In this document: piece after piece, positions 48,588 to 60,696 of the stretch
How the letters are laid out: each line of letters starts with the position of its first letter
Numbering within the stretch: position 1 is the stretch's first letter
Source: Plantago ovata
Taxonomy: Eukaryota; Streptophyta; Magnoliopsida; Lamiales; Plantaginaceae
Direction: 5' to 3'
DNA length: 64,000 nt
NCBI GenBank assembly: GCA_028274465.1
Contig: CM051458.1
Span: 84,092,085 to 84,156,084 of the forward strand
The notes under the pieces: model-generated
What the model saw: the letters and a program-made list of their open reading frames with translations, nothing else
Databases searched by the model: none
Told to the model about the DNA's origin: nothing
Translations under genes and position numbers: made by a program

Positions 48588-51076
48588 CTAGCAATTACCA
48601 TCGTGAGTATCGTACCACTTTACACCGCACCTGTAGCAGAACTCATACTTGCACCTACAAGTCATGTGCAGACAGCCATCTGTCTTTTCAACGTACACCT
48701 TGCATTTGGGACATCTTTGCCATTTCTTCTTCTTTGCAAGTTTTTCCAGTTTCCTGTCGTCTTGCTCTGTCTTCTTGGAATACTTAAACTCTTCGCATGT
48801 TAATTTCCTATGCCAAGGAACACTGCACTCAGTGCAGAAAGATCTTTTGCATGCTATACATCTTGCCTTTGCAGTGACCAATCCAGAATCATTTACTAGC
48901 ATAGCTGAACAGTCATTAAAAGGACAATACAGTTTGGAGGATTCCGGAATAAGTGATAGGCACTGCAATGTGTCCCATTGCACAAGGGCATACTCAGGAA
49001 TCATTAGCCTGCATGAGTCGGGATTAAGCACAGCTTTGCAATTTAAAGCAGGACAAGTAACAGCCTTCTCTCTGTCTTCAATCTTGCTCATGATATGACT
49101 GGCTATGCATTCACAGCAAAAAGTATGCGGACATTGATCATTTGAAAACATTTGCCAGATCTCCATGTTCTCCAAACAAATTTCACAGAGGACCTGATGT
49201 TTTACGGACGAAGTTCCGTTGTTTACCGAAGCATGTAATGCTTCTTGAAGCTGCAATTGCTCAGCATATTCAGCATCATCTTCTGAAAAATAGTCACCAT
49301 CAGTTATGAACACTTCACCTTCAATTATCCGAGAGGGTCCTGTTCATAGAATACAGCAACCAAATAAAAATCTACTTGATTTCCACAGGACAAGAAAATG
49401 CTTCAGATAGAAACATGTGGGCCGAAAAGAAAGATTCATCATTTAGTCCGGATAATTGAAGTATGAATACATTCAAGAATACGGAACTTAACTACTTAAC
49501 CACTAAGACTTATCTCCAAACACTATGAGCTTCATTTTGATTTGCATATATACTTAATAAAGATTTATGACTTTTGTTGCAAAGAAAAAAAAAAAGTAAA
49601 CAGGCCCCAATTTTGTAATAATTGGTAACGGATAACCAACAAATAGCTACAAAGAAATAAAAGTACGAAAATGATATGAAACTGTATAGAGATGGCCAGA
49701 TCTAGCACTCTCGTAGTGTTTTAAAGTGTTTATTCTACCGTAACAAGAGTATATGTTAAGAAATTGAGAATTACACAAGGTATATTTTTAAAGATGTGCT
49801 ACTATAGGAGAGGCATTTGCAAGGGCATTATCTGGTTATGTGATAAACTTAAATCAGCTGGAGATGACTAGCTAGCTAGATCTGTGCACAATGTTAAGTG
49901 GTCGAGAAATACATGATTCTACTGGCATGCGTTGCTCAGGAATTGTGCATTGTTATGTCATTTATATTGTTATATATTCCTGAATCCTGAGCATACTTAT
50001 TATGTAAATCTTACCAAAATGATAGTCAATACGTAGCTTATAGCCCTTTATGTGATGTTAATTGAAATTTATTCAACATGTACCAGCTGTACTAGCTCTC
50101 TTAAGGTACATACACGGACTGACTCGATACAGATACATGTAGGATCCAGAACCCAGCTCAAACCTGAAGAGAATGCATGAACTTAAGTGTAGTGAAAATG
50201 CTTACCTTCAGGTGTACTAGCAGTCGTTGATACTTGTCCTTCCTTTCGTGCTAGTCCTGAATCATAAAAAGAAGGAATTTACTAATGAATAAATTAGAAA
50301 ACACTATCATTCATTCAACAACTCAATTTGCTTAAAGAAAAAAAAGAGAAAGAATAAGGAAAAGATAGGAACTCCTATGACTAGCAGTACTTAATCTCCA
50401 AATTACATAGTATTCAACATTAAGAATAAGACATGCTTCGAAATATTGAAAACGATTACCTTCCCAAGTATTAGCAGTTGCAGGGGAACAAGCACGTACG
50501 TCTGACCCCTCCCTACCCTGCTTGTAATAGAAGCCTCTTTGGGGGTTGGGGTACGATGATGATGAAGTACTGGCAGTCATTTTCCGTTTCCCTCTTGACC
50601 TGGAAACATGACGGCTAGCTTCGGCACGCGATCTTGCCTCTACATCAGAAGGAAGAAAATATAACTCTTAATATCCGATATGTAATACACAAACAATTCC
50701 CAAATCCACGGAAAATTAGTTTCATGCCTACTGGGCCAATAGTTTCAACACTCTCAGTTTCATGACCGCATTTCGTACTCAGTCCAGTACAAATTACTGG
50801 CAAGATATAACAGAGAAGCTTTTCGACCAACACATATCAATCATTATAACAAAGATAAACCAGAAAAATATTTCACTGTGACAGATAGAGTAATGCACCT
50901 GTTTATTTCATTAAACTAAATTAAAATGTAAACAACAGAATACTACTAACTCATAATCAAACAGATATGGTTAACAACATAATCACTTGAATAAATAAAC
51001 CTAAAAAAAAAAAAGAAGCAAAATGACAAAACCTGTATAAGAATTGGTAATGAGAATAGAATTATATACCTGACAT
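48588..51076 (-). CDS. RBR-type E3 ubiquitin ligase
   Basis: Predicted 329-aa RING-between-RING ligase that takes ubiquitin from E2 onto its own Cys before substrate transfer. Minus-strand exons: 51070-51076 (only ATGTCAG), 50460-50639, 50206-50256 and 48588-49339, totalling 990 nt with consistent phases. The N-terminus is Ser/Arg-rich. RING1 starts at CEICLENMEIWQMF and continues through CPHTFCCECI and VTCPALNC. The IBR spans YCPFNDCSAMLV to CIACKRSFCTECSVPWH. RING2 is CPKCKVYVEKTDGCLHMTCR then CKYEFCYRCG, where the Cys in TDGCLHM is the expected catalytic residue. It ends at DTHDGNC. All zinc ligands look present. The target is not predictable. It belongs to the same family as the gene at 54250-55363 but has a different N-terminus. 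Confidence 0.92.
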
Positions 51077-51417
51077 TATGATCTGTGAGGCGTAAACGAC
51101 CGGAGATGGGCGGAGAACGGCGGGGACAAAATCGAGAGAATTAAGGTTTGATTAAGTGGCAAATTAGGAAAGCGATTAGCCCTTGATTTGAAGAACTAGT
51201 GGTGCGAAACTCCGTAAGAGAAGCGAATAATTCACCGGGCGGCGAGATTGAAGTGGGCGGTGAAGGGAGTGAAATTAATTAACCCTGAATTTCCTCCATG
51301 GATGATGAATCGCAAAACACACGACCAGAACACCTCAATAAACCCGACCCATTACGGTAACACCGGTTCATGTTTCTTTTTTCTTCATTTATTTAATTTA
51401 GAATTGTTTTTGAAATT
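51077..51417 (-). other. Promoter/5' UTR region of the RBR gene
   Basis: GC-richer stretch (51080-51290, GGCGG-type motifs) upstream of the 7-nt coding exon, read on the minus strand. Probably 5' UTR and core promoter; no TATA assigned. Confidence 0.45.
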
Positions 51418-51660
51418 GTAACGCCCGGCCCGACCCTTTGAGCCGGCGTGGTTATTTCTGGGCTGCTCTTCGGGATTATATGATGGTCCACAGACCAACA
51501 CGTATTCTATCATTGTGCACGTACTGGGAATCTCCCAGTAGGTCACACATCCTAAAATTAATCTAGAGTCGAGCACAATTAACTCTACAGTTCTTTTCAG
51601 GACACATGTTGGTCTGTGGGGCCAACATATCATCCCAAAGAGCAGCTCAGGAGCAGTCAT
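51418..51660. repeat. LTR-like foldback sequence
   Basis: Begins TGTAACGCCCGGCCCGACC, a common start for plant gypsy LTRs. Inside it, arms 51458-51503 and 51604-51651 are inverted copies of each other (about 46 bp; core ACAGACCAACACGT against ACATGTTGGTCTGT). Between them is a perfect stem TACTGGGA-ATC-TCCCAGTA (51528-51546). No coding sequence; an LTR fragment or a foldback transposon. Confidence 0.6.
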
Positions 51661-52769
51661 GTATTTTTTACACATTCATGTACCTTCTCAGCTTAGAAAA
51701 AAAATACATGTTTCGAGGGAAATTAACTCTCTATCCGTTTATACTCGTCTCGATGCAACATACCTATATGCCCTTTCATACTATAGTCTACATTTCAAGT
51801 ACATAAGTTCGTCTTGAATTATTTATGTTTGAATATCATTAGACTTTGATAATTTTATCATTTGACATGTTGATTTTCAATGTGTAATCTTAAATTCATT
51901 AATTTTTTAACATCTTATTTCATATTTTCACATTGTGGCTCCGGCTCGAGCCCGTGCCTTATTTTAAACTCGTTTTCTTAACAATAATAAAATGACTCCC
52001 GAATAATCGAAATCTGAATTTTAATTTAAATAGCGTTTCGGACTCGTCCTTGAAAAGTCAACAAGTGGTCTAAATTCTATTAACTCAAGTGCAAACAAAT
52101 TAAGAGGTTAACAAAGTTTTTTTTGGAATAGGCAAAATATATTAATCATCAAAAAGTTTAAACAACTACAACACAAGAGTGAATAATTGAAATGCACAAC
52201 ACCATCTAAACCTCACAAAACAAATACCAAACTTGGTAAACATATTATACATGAGCAAACCGCATAACCGCTATGACCGTAACAAATCTTGACAACCCCA
52301 CTCGTCTAGTATATGTATCTTACTAGCAAGAAGCCAAGATTAAAGGCGTGACGGGTTTGAAATTCAACTCTAGCCAAGACCAAAGCAGCCGAATTATTTT
52401 CGTAGCAAGTACAGGGAACTTAGCTAACACGTACGAAAGAAGATGGTGTCCAATGAACTACGGGATCCATCAAGAAAATGAACGGGGTCACATGAATATA
52501 CATTACCAAAACTCAGTGAACAGGAAACAAAGAGGTATAATCTATACTCCAAAACCAGCGCATGAGACAACAAGTAAGAGGGATCCAAATAATAATGCCC
52601 AGAATGAAAATAATAAGCAATCCCTCCAGCATCACCAATACCGACCAGAATCTAGTCTGCAAATGAAATGAAATTTAGAGGATATTGAAATGGAATTATT
52701 GCAAAACAGTAGCAGATTTCAGACATCAACCATTAACACAGGTTAAAGCACGTAAAAAGTTGAAGTCTC
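51661..52769. other. Intergenic
   Basis: AT-rich with no protein similarity. The open frame at 52348-52671 has no recognisable domain and is not supported. Confidence 0.45.
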
Positions 52770-53655
52770 TCATGAACTTACATGTACTAAGCCAGTTCAA
52801 GATCAAGTCTGAAAAGTCTCTAATCTCTGAACAAAAAGTGTGACAACATTTATCGTTCACAAACATCTGCCAGATCTCTTTGTTCTCCAAACAAATTTCA
52901 CAGATAACTTCATCTACCTTTTCTCCAGATAATCCTGTTGGGAGAATAAACCAAACAAACGGATATCAACTTCGTTTCCTTACAACAAGAGAAATAACAA
53001 CTACTCAAAACTATAGATGTGCCCACATACACAAATGCATCATACTAGACCAGCTACGAAATTATTTATCTTTGGCATGTAATTGAAAATAAGAATCAAA
53101 TTACTATCTCTTTCATGTATTGCAACGAATATTATTGAGCAAATAAGAACACATGTATGCCATATACTTCAATGCTGGTTAGTATAGATACTAAAGAAGG
53201 TGGAGATGTATGCATCAGAAAAGAGTAAAACTTGATCTCCGCATCGGCCTTACATGATGATCATCAAATATCAAGCCAAGACCCAAGAGGAAGCCAAGCA
53301 TCAAGATAATAATATTGATTAGTCTACACAAGATCAAGAGACAAGAATTAAAACTAAAAGTAAACCATAACATTAAACTTGCCATCTTTGTTCTCCTTTT
53401 CCTGTTGATTCTTCTTGTAGTGGTTTAGTGCTATCCAAGCTGGAACAACAATTGCAATGGCAAGGAGACCACCAGATGTGTACAATATGACTATAGCATT
53501 GATGATGTATCTGAGTCTAAGCTAGTTATTTTCTTAAACTGATTGAGAAACTTGCTGGAGGCTTTTAACGGCCACTTGATGCCCTCAAAGAGTACCATCA
53601 GAGCTCTTGCAATAATCATCTCCATTATATAATTTCCTGCCATTTGTTCAAGAAT
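52770..53655 (-). pseudogene. Deleted duplicate of the neighbouring RBR gene
   Basis: A two-exon remnant homologous to the gene at 54250-55363. The upstream exon (about 53381-53655) encodes MAGNYIMEMIIARALMVLF and, after a one-base frameshift near 53510, a hydrophobic segment ILYTSGGLLAIAIVVPAWIA then KNQQEKENKDG. The second exon (from 52934 down) encodes VDEVICEICLENKEIWQMFV, NDKCCHTFCSE, and then jumps into sequence matching the 3' UTR of the intact copy (shared CTAAGCCAGTTC, about 52790 and 54201). An internal deletion removed the rest of RING1, the IBR and RING2. Non-functional. Confidence 0.85.
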
Positions 53656-54249
53656 TGTTATAACTTATAATTATAAGAGTTATATTGAAACCCCACTTTT
53701 ACTGTGGTGATTGTATTTCATATATATAGAGAAGTAGTACATAGAATCTATACAAGATAAGTACAAAGCTAGCAAATCTAATCAAGTAGTTAGCTAGATA
53801 AAATACAATCAATAAGGTAGTTATCTCCTATTATCTTAGGAGATAACGTCTGAGAATTCTGGAGAGTCCTCAACAATAATCACTTTAAACAACATGATCA
53901 TATATATTAATTAATTGAAGTGTCTAGGAAGAAGAAGAAGTTAATTGATTACATGCACTCCCCTTAAAAAAATGAATGCATGATATAAGTGATCAGATTG
54001 TGAGAATCAGATAATTATTAATTACAGTGTCTTTAATGGGTCACACTTTGGAAGTTCAGGGGTCACTTAACTACTCCAAACTTTTGACCCGATAAATTCA
54101 GAGGCATTCTTAACTGAAATGAAATTTTAGAAGTTAATGAAATAAAAAAGTGGCAAAACAGTATGTAAGACTTTGAAGTCTCATGAATTAGATGGCCTAA
54201 GCCAGTTCTAGATTAAGTCTAAATAATCTCTGAAAATCAGGCAACACAA
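53656..54249. other. Spacer between RBR copies
   Basis: AT-rich. The last part (about 54120-54249) is the probable 3' UTR of the RBR gene to the right, because it matches the deleted copy. Confidence 0.5.
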
Positions 54250-55363
54250 CTAGCAAACATGCACGTTGCTCCATCCCGATCCGCATTCGTAGCAGAACTG
54301 ATACTCACACCTACAGGTTATGTGACTGCAACCCAATACCTTTGCAACATAAATCATGCATTTTGGGCATCTCTGCCAATTATTCTTCTTAGCAAGTTCT
54401 TTCACTATCTCATCATCTCCTCCTTCCTTTTTGGCGAACTTCTGAAACTCTTCACATGTGAACTCCGTATGCCAATCAACATGGCACTGTGCACAGAAAT
54501 ATCTTTTGCACGCAACACATTCTGTTTGCCTAAGGGCTCGCCCTGAATCATTTACGAGCATGGCTAAACAGTCGAGGAAAGGACAGTACACTCTCTTGGA
54601 TTCTGGAATAAGTGACAGGCACATCAGTTCGTCCCATTGGAGACGAGCATCTTCAGGAATCAGTGGCTTGCATGCGTCACGATTCAGTCTGGCTTTGCAA
54701 TTTAGTGCAGGACAAGTCACCGGGTCCACTCTGTCTTGAATCTTCAAAATGATATATTTGGTTATGCAATCGGAACAAAAAGTGTGAGAACATTGATCGT
54801 TCACAAACATCTGCCAGATCTCTTTCTTCTCCAAACAAATTTTACAGACAACTTCATCTACCGTTCTGTTCTCCAAACAAATTTCACAAATAACTTCATC
54901 TACCGTTCCTCCAGATAATCCTGTTTGCAGAATAAACCAACTGACAGATATCAACTTCGTTTCTTTACAACAAGATCATCATCAATATCAAAAGAATCAA
55001 TCAACATGCAGGATCGACACGAAGTAAAAATATGCAAGATATATAATAATGAAGAACTATTGATTAGGCTTCCAAGATCAAGATATAAAATTAAAATTAA
55101 ACAAAGTAAACCATGAAGTTAAACTAATTACCATCTTTGATCTTCTTTCTCTGTTGATTCTTGCAGTGGTTTAATATCCTCCATGCCGGAACAGCAGCGA
55201 GCATGGCAATGGGAATGAGACCACCACAAGATGTATACAATATGCAACAAATGTTTGAAACTGTTGAACTAGTATTTGATGAATTTGAGCCAGATTTTTT
55301 CTCAAACCGACTGAAAAGCATCATGGAAGACATTATTACAATTCCCTGGAAAATCACCATCAT
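54250..55363 (-). CDS. RBR E3 ligase with N-terminal hydrophobic segment
   Basis: Predicted 300-aa protein from minus-strand exons 55132-55363 and 54250-54920 (GTAATT donor, AACAG acceptor, phases agree). Exon 1 gives MMVIFQGIVIMSSMMLF and a hydrophobic segment ILYTSCGGLIPIAMLAAVPA, so membrane anchoring is likely. Exon 2 is the RBR: CEICLENRTVDEVVCKICLE (the first CxxC pair duplicated), CSHTFCSDCI, VTCPALNC, IBR CPFLDCLAML to CVACKRYFCAQCHVDWH, RING2 CPKCMIYVAKVLGCSHITCR then CEYQFCYECG, with the expected catalytic Cys in LGCSH. The duplicate copy next door uses a longer start (MAGNYIM...). The equivalent ATG here (about 55397) is out of frame by one base, so this gene may have lost its original N-terminus. 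Confidence 0.8.
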
Positions 55364-55397
55364 AGCGCTTTCCAAATACTATATCAATCCCTGCCAT

Positions 55398-56521
55398 TTG
55401 TGCCATTTGTTTTCAAGAATTATTATCACTTCAAACAACGTAATTTTCTTTCTCTTTCGAAATCAACAAGTAAGTTCATACGAGTATAGAGAATCATTGA
55501 ATCAAATACGTACCTGTTTGGTCATGGAGAGAGGAGGCTTAATTAATTAGCTAGATCGGAAAACAGAATAGCACTACAGTCTGGAAACGGCCTAATCTAA
55601 GAACAAGAAAGAAGTTAACTAATTACAAACTCCCTCAGAACAGGGGCGGCGGCCCAACTCTTTTAGCCGTTTCAAAAAAAAAAAAAAAGTCTCTTTTGTT
55701 GATCACACCTTAATGCAATGTCCTCAAATAAACAAGAATCAAAACTAAGCACAACCGCTTTGGTAACGAGCTTCCCTGTTTTACGAGTACTACTAATAGC
55801 ACCGGTAGACTGACTAACCTCAGATCTGATGACTGAAGCAACCAACAACAATCAATCAACCATAATAAAGACTTGAATATAAAAGCTAGCTATCAGCAAT
55901 TCAACTCTTTTCAACTCGAGGCAATAAACCCATTAACCTATATCTACTCAATTTCACCATTTCCACTAACTCTTCAATTTCCACAGATCAAAATTCGATC
56001 AATTTATATAAGTATTTGCTACTTGCTACTAGCATGGTAATAGAAAAAGAAAGACACCACCACATCAATGGCGACAAAATTCTGTTGTTTGCCAACAGAA
56101 ACCCAATGAACATCATTGTCAAAATAACCAACTTGAAAAACAGAATCATCTCGTAAACTCATAACATCATATGATGATCTCCTGGCAGAAACCAGTGCAC
56201 TCAACTCACAAAGTTCCTAACGTTACACAACTGCTATCTTCTCTGGCACAGAAAGTAATTATCAAGCTCCTGCAAACTTGCTATCTTCAGCTGTAATCCT
56301 CACCCAAGTGCAAAACTGTCTCGACAACAAGATGTATATGTAAGGTCATTCATACTTTTTTTTTAACCTGCTTAAAAAATTGAAATAAGGATATTATTAA
56401 TTACAGTCGGTGATCTTCAAACTATGCAAAAAAGATTTTGATTGACAGCCAAAGATGGCAATTGAGGATGTGATCTAAAGGAGAACCACTTACTAACTTA
56501 ATCAGCTGCCGAGATAAACAT
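55398..56521. other. Intergenic
   Basis: The left part is the likely promoter of the minus-strand RBR gene. An A-run (A15-16) lies at about 55675-55689. No gene or RNA feature seen; the right end is the probable 3' UTR of bystin. Confidence 0.45.
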
Positions 56522-59500
56522 TCAATCTTCTTCCATGGGAACATCTGGAAGATCCCTCCAGTCTTCTTGGATAGGTTTATTAACCACAAGAATAGGAGTC
56601 AGTAATATGATGTTAAGGTAAAAAAAGATTGACAGCGAAAGAGATCCATAAACTTTTTACAAAAGCACATCTGTGATAAAATTCAAACAGATACAAAACT
56701 CAAAAGAATGGAACCAAAATGCAAGCAAAAACACCTAGATGACTGGACAAATTAACTCCAGTGTTACATGCATATTCACCACAATGCACAAGCCACAAAT
56801 CATTATCAGGTTAATCAACCATACATCTAACTGCTCCAAATTTTAGATATTCTTTTCTTTGCATATTCTTGAAAGCTTTGCAGATGGCCAATTCATATGC
56901 AAATAATGCTAGAAATTGAAATTACTTCAACGAACTCGCTGTTCTAATAGTGAAAAATGGGGATATTGTGCCTACTGGCATAAAAGGCTATCAGGTATTA
57001 TGATTAAAAATACTTGGCTTTGTGTATTTTTTTTCATGCAGATTAATTTAGTGATTGCCCACCAATCTGATAAATTTTTGGTAGTACCAGGCTCGAATAG
57101 ACACATAGTGTCAAAGGTGATTAATTCAATCTATAAGGAAAACTAGAAAGGATATATATTGACATAGCATCGTCATCTTTCTCTCCACGGCAGCGACTGT
57201 TGTTTAATTCCCTTAATATTTCAGGTGTAACATGTGTCAGGTGAAAAATATAGTCAGTCATTAAAAGATAATGTATAGGCAGAATTTGTGATCTCAAGTC
57301 ACCTGATAAGCTTACCAGTCTATGACACTGTCTTTCAACTAGATTATTGAGATTAGCTTTGTCCTCCTTTGTCAGCTCAGTTTTGTACCTGCATAAATGC
57401 ATGATAATGAGAGCTTATGGCAAAGCATATGAAGGAAATCTTGTGCCTAAAATCGAAAGATGAACCACAAAAAAGAACAGAATCAGAATTGAAGTACCAT
57501 ATATGAATACAAACAATTCATTTATCAATTAGCTGATCTCATCTCAAGCTCAAAGAGCTAATTTAATCTAATTAGTTCTTGCACTAACCTAGAATATGAG
57601 AAAGACAAGAAGGCATAAAGTCATAAACAAACTTATGCATGCAAAGCTGCCATGGATAAATAAGATTTAAGACCAAAAAACATGAGCTAACCTCTGCACA
57701 AATGCAAGGAGAGATTGATGCCAAATCACAGGCATTATTCTGGAGTCATCATAGAATCTCATGAAATGGGCAACCAATCCATCAAGCACGCGGCATGGCA
57801 ATGCGTATTTCTTCTCAATCAATAACTTTATGAAGTAACTGCAGAACGCACAAGCAGAAACAATCATAAATATCAATGTGAGCTCTTACAGGATATCATA
57901 AAAGAAAGTTACGTAGAGATCATTCTCCATATCTTATTTAGGTGATGAAAGCTAAATAAGAAATAAATACCTTGTTGTGCCACAGTACTCCAGCTGAGTG
58001 AGCCTCATTATTGCCGCACTGTAAATGCATAAAATGAAATTAACAATAACAAATGAAATTAGGTATTATGATTAAATATTTGAGATTAACTCAACACTTG
58101 AGATTATGATAACAGCAGAATACCATATGCATGCACAGAATTGTTAAACCATTCAGCACATAACTAATAAATTCTCAGATAAGTATTACACTTATAACCA
58201 CTAGAACTGATAAGTTACAACAGTCACAAGTAATACAAAGAAAATCTTTAGTGCTGTCTAGGCTTGGCAGTGGTTGGGTAAAACCCAAACCATCCGCAAC
58301 CTGACCGCAGGTTAGTGATTCAAATCAGAAACTAAACCATAATCCGTGCAAGAGTAGTTTCGTTTGCAGTTGCAAAACCGAATTGGTGTAATGGGTAACA
58401 ATTTACTGTCTTAACTCATTATTTGTACAGTCAGTATGAATTTCTCTGCACAAAAGTTGCTACTCTCCCCTATAAGTACTTGGCAAGTCATATATTACTT
58501 CAAAATATGCTTCTTCATTTTTCCTACCTATTTTTCTGCTAATATGTTATAAGTGGGGGTGAAATTGACATTTTACCCCACTAAAACACATCCTGGCAAT
58601 CGCACCCCGGATAGCGGGTGCAACAGACCGCTATAGCGGTGACCTACCTATGCACCAGGATCGCACGCGCTTGTGGCGCTATCGACAACAATATTGCCAT
58701 CTCTATCCACACTTTTCTTCTCGCTCACAAAACACATTCTCTTTCCTAACATTTCTTCTCTCAATTTATATGCAACTCACCCACTTCCCTCGTTTGTTTT
58801 TGCAGTAACCCATCCGATAGGAAATCCATTTTAAAATAAAAATCTCTCATTCTTCAATTCCTTTTTATAACCAACAAACAAACCAATTTAACCAGATCAG
58901 TTTCGAGTGAAAATGAATTATCTCTGCAGCCATATAACTAGAATAGAAAATAAATTTCGTACGGATTCAGTTTGGTTCTGGGTATGGTTTGTTATAACCC
59001 AACCAATGCCAAGCCTAGTGCTGAAAGAAGCTGACGTAGTGTAGAAGATTAATGCAAGAAACATTAATGTTTGAATTTCAAGTGCAGATGCCATATTCTG
59101 AACCCCGAATAGGTGAAACCTGTCCACGAAATAACCATCCACAAAATGGAGCTACAAAAATAGGGCATTCTCTTAGGATGATTGTTTTCTGATTCTTTTC
59201 CTTTCTCGTAGTGTGTAATCAGCCACAAAAACAAAATATATCACATCAGAGGAGCATAGAGGTTTTAGACAGTCACCTGAACAAGCACTACATTCTCGTG
59301 AAGAAAGGCTAAACATACCTAGAATGATGATGTGGAATGGATATCTTCTCAATGATTCTCCCAACAATGACAGCCTCCCTTAAATTGCATGTCCTTGACT
59401 GTCATAAAATCTGAACATTATCCCACAAGTCTAGTTGTAAATGGTGAACATGGGATGAGGTTTTAATTCTGACACTCAAGATAAATATCATATCAATTTT

Positions 59501-60696
59501 AGAGACAAACTTTCTACATATCTGAACCACTTGCTAGAATAGTAACCATGTGTTAATGCAATCTAATGAGATCAAATCACATTATGTTCTGAAACAAAAT
59601 GTTGAGACACTGCATGAGTAGAAGGCTACTCCAAACAGCCCTACAAAGTGCAAACATCAATTACACAGAACATCTGCATAGCAAGACACTAGAAACACAA
59701 CATTATTGCCATTATTACAGAGTCCTATATTAGTACATTTGTGCACCTTAACACCAATTTAGTAATGACCATTATACTGAAAACAGAGTTCCAGGTGCAC
59801 AAATGAACTTGACTACCACAGGGTGCAAGCTGACCAAATGTAAAAACACAATAAAGGAGCACATTCCACTTAAAATTATTTCTTTATCAGAGCTGTGTGC
59901 TGATCGGCCTTAGTTGCATCAGGTGGACTGTAAAATCAAGACAGGTATTTTCAGGTTCAACCAATACACATTCAGTGCAGTGACATAAACCAGTTTACTT
60001 TACTCACATCCATATCCTTGAAATAATTTCACTAATGTGCTTGGATGCTATATAGAGGTACGGCTTTAAAAGCAGTATAGAAGTAATTACTAGTAATTCA
60101 GAGTTTTAAAACCACACCTGAAGTAACCTGTGCATCTTTTTGTTTCATCTTCTTAATGATGACATCGGCCAATGCTCTTTGAGGCTGATCATCTTTAGAT
60201 AAGAAAGCCTCTAGAAGTTTCTCATCTTCCTGATATAAGTCATCCTATTCCAACAAAATGAATGTAAAAATATTAGGCAACCTTAAATTCTCATGGACAA
60301 AATCAAAATAAAACAAATTCTAGTGATCCGGAAGCCACCACACCGTACCTCAAAATACCATTGTCCAAACTGGCTCTGGGTCTCATCAAACCCATCAAAG
60401 TCATCCAAGTCATCATCATCATCATCCTTGTTATCCTTCACAATGTTAAACGCAAGCCCGTTAATAACACGGTCCGTATTCTTAGTAGGATTATCTTCAG
60501 CGTCCTCCTCATCCTGAATCTCCTTTTGCTGAAGGAGGGCTTGTTTTAGAATCTTGGAGGTGGCAGCAGATGGAAGAAGCTCATTCTCGAGCTGGTGGCG
60601 CTTCTGCTTGGGAGTAGGTTCCTTAGACGGAACATCATCATCGTCGGAAGGCGTAAAGGGCTCCGGGTTAGTTATTCGGGTGCGTTTTATCGACAT
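56522..60696 (-). CDS. Bystin (Enp1)-like gene lacking its core exons
   Basis: Ribosome-biogenesis factor for 40S subunit maturation. Minus-strand exons seen: 60349-60696 (MSIKRTRITNPEPFTPSDDD, acidic, FDETQSQF), 60128- or 60118-60244 (EDEKLLEAFLSKDD, ALADVIIKKMK), 59319-59398 (SRTCNLREAVIVGRIIEKIS), 57971-58018 (LEYCGTT), 57692-57838 (SYFIKLLIEKKYALPCRVLD, FMRFYDDSRIMPVIWHQSLL), 57156-57388 (YKTELTKEDKANLNN, HVTPEILRELNNSRCRGEKD) and 56522-56601 (PIQEDWRDLPDVPMEED). With the 60128 donor all phases agree and give 350 codons. However, the roughly 150-residue centre of bystin (YKGVGKF, WEDVLYLTEPEKW, DDIRKNKKLHFALY region) is not found between 59399 and 60127. An 84-nt former intron (57232-57315) has no AG acceptor and is read through in frame. 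Probably a disabled copy or an assembly collapse. Confidence 0.85.
56602..57155 (-). promoter_or_regulatory. U12-type AT-AC intron in bystin
   Basis: The intron starts ATATCCTTTC (57155 downward), the exact minor-spliceosome AT-AC donor. It ends ...TTAC at 56602, preceded by the branch-site-like TACCTTAAC (56612-56620), about 10-12 nt upstream of the acceptor. Joining 57156 to 56601 keeps the frame between MSI and LTPILVVNKP, matching the C-terminus of plant bystins. Confidence 0.85.
58259..59017. mobile_element. hAT-like non-autonomous element, 759 bp
   Basis: Terminal inverted repeats TAGGCTTGGCAGTGGTTGGG at the left and the complement of CCCAACCAATGCCAAGCCTA at the right (about 19/20). 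Flanks GTGCTGTC (58251-58258) and GTGCTGAA (59018-59025) look like an 8-bp target duplication with two changes. No transposase. Inserted in the bystin intron between exons 59319-59398 and 57971-58018. Confidence 0.8.

Noticed and set aside
48649-49098. 149-codon + strand ORF
   Set aside because: Antisense of the RBR ligase exon.
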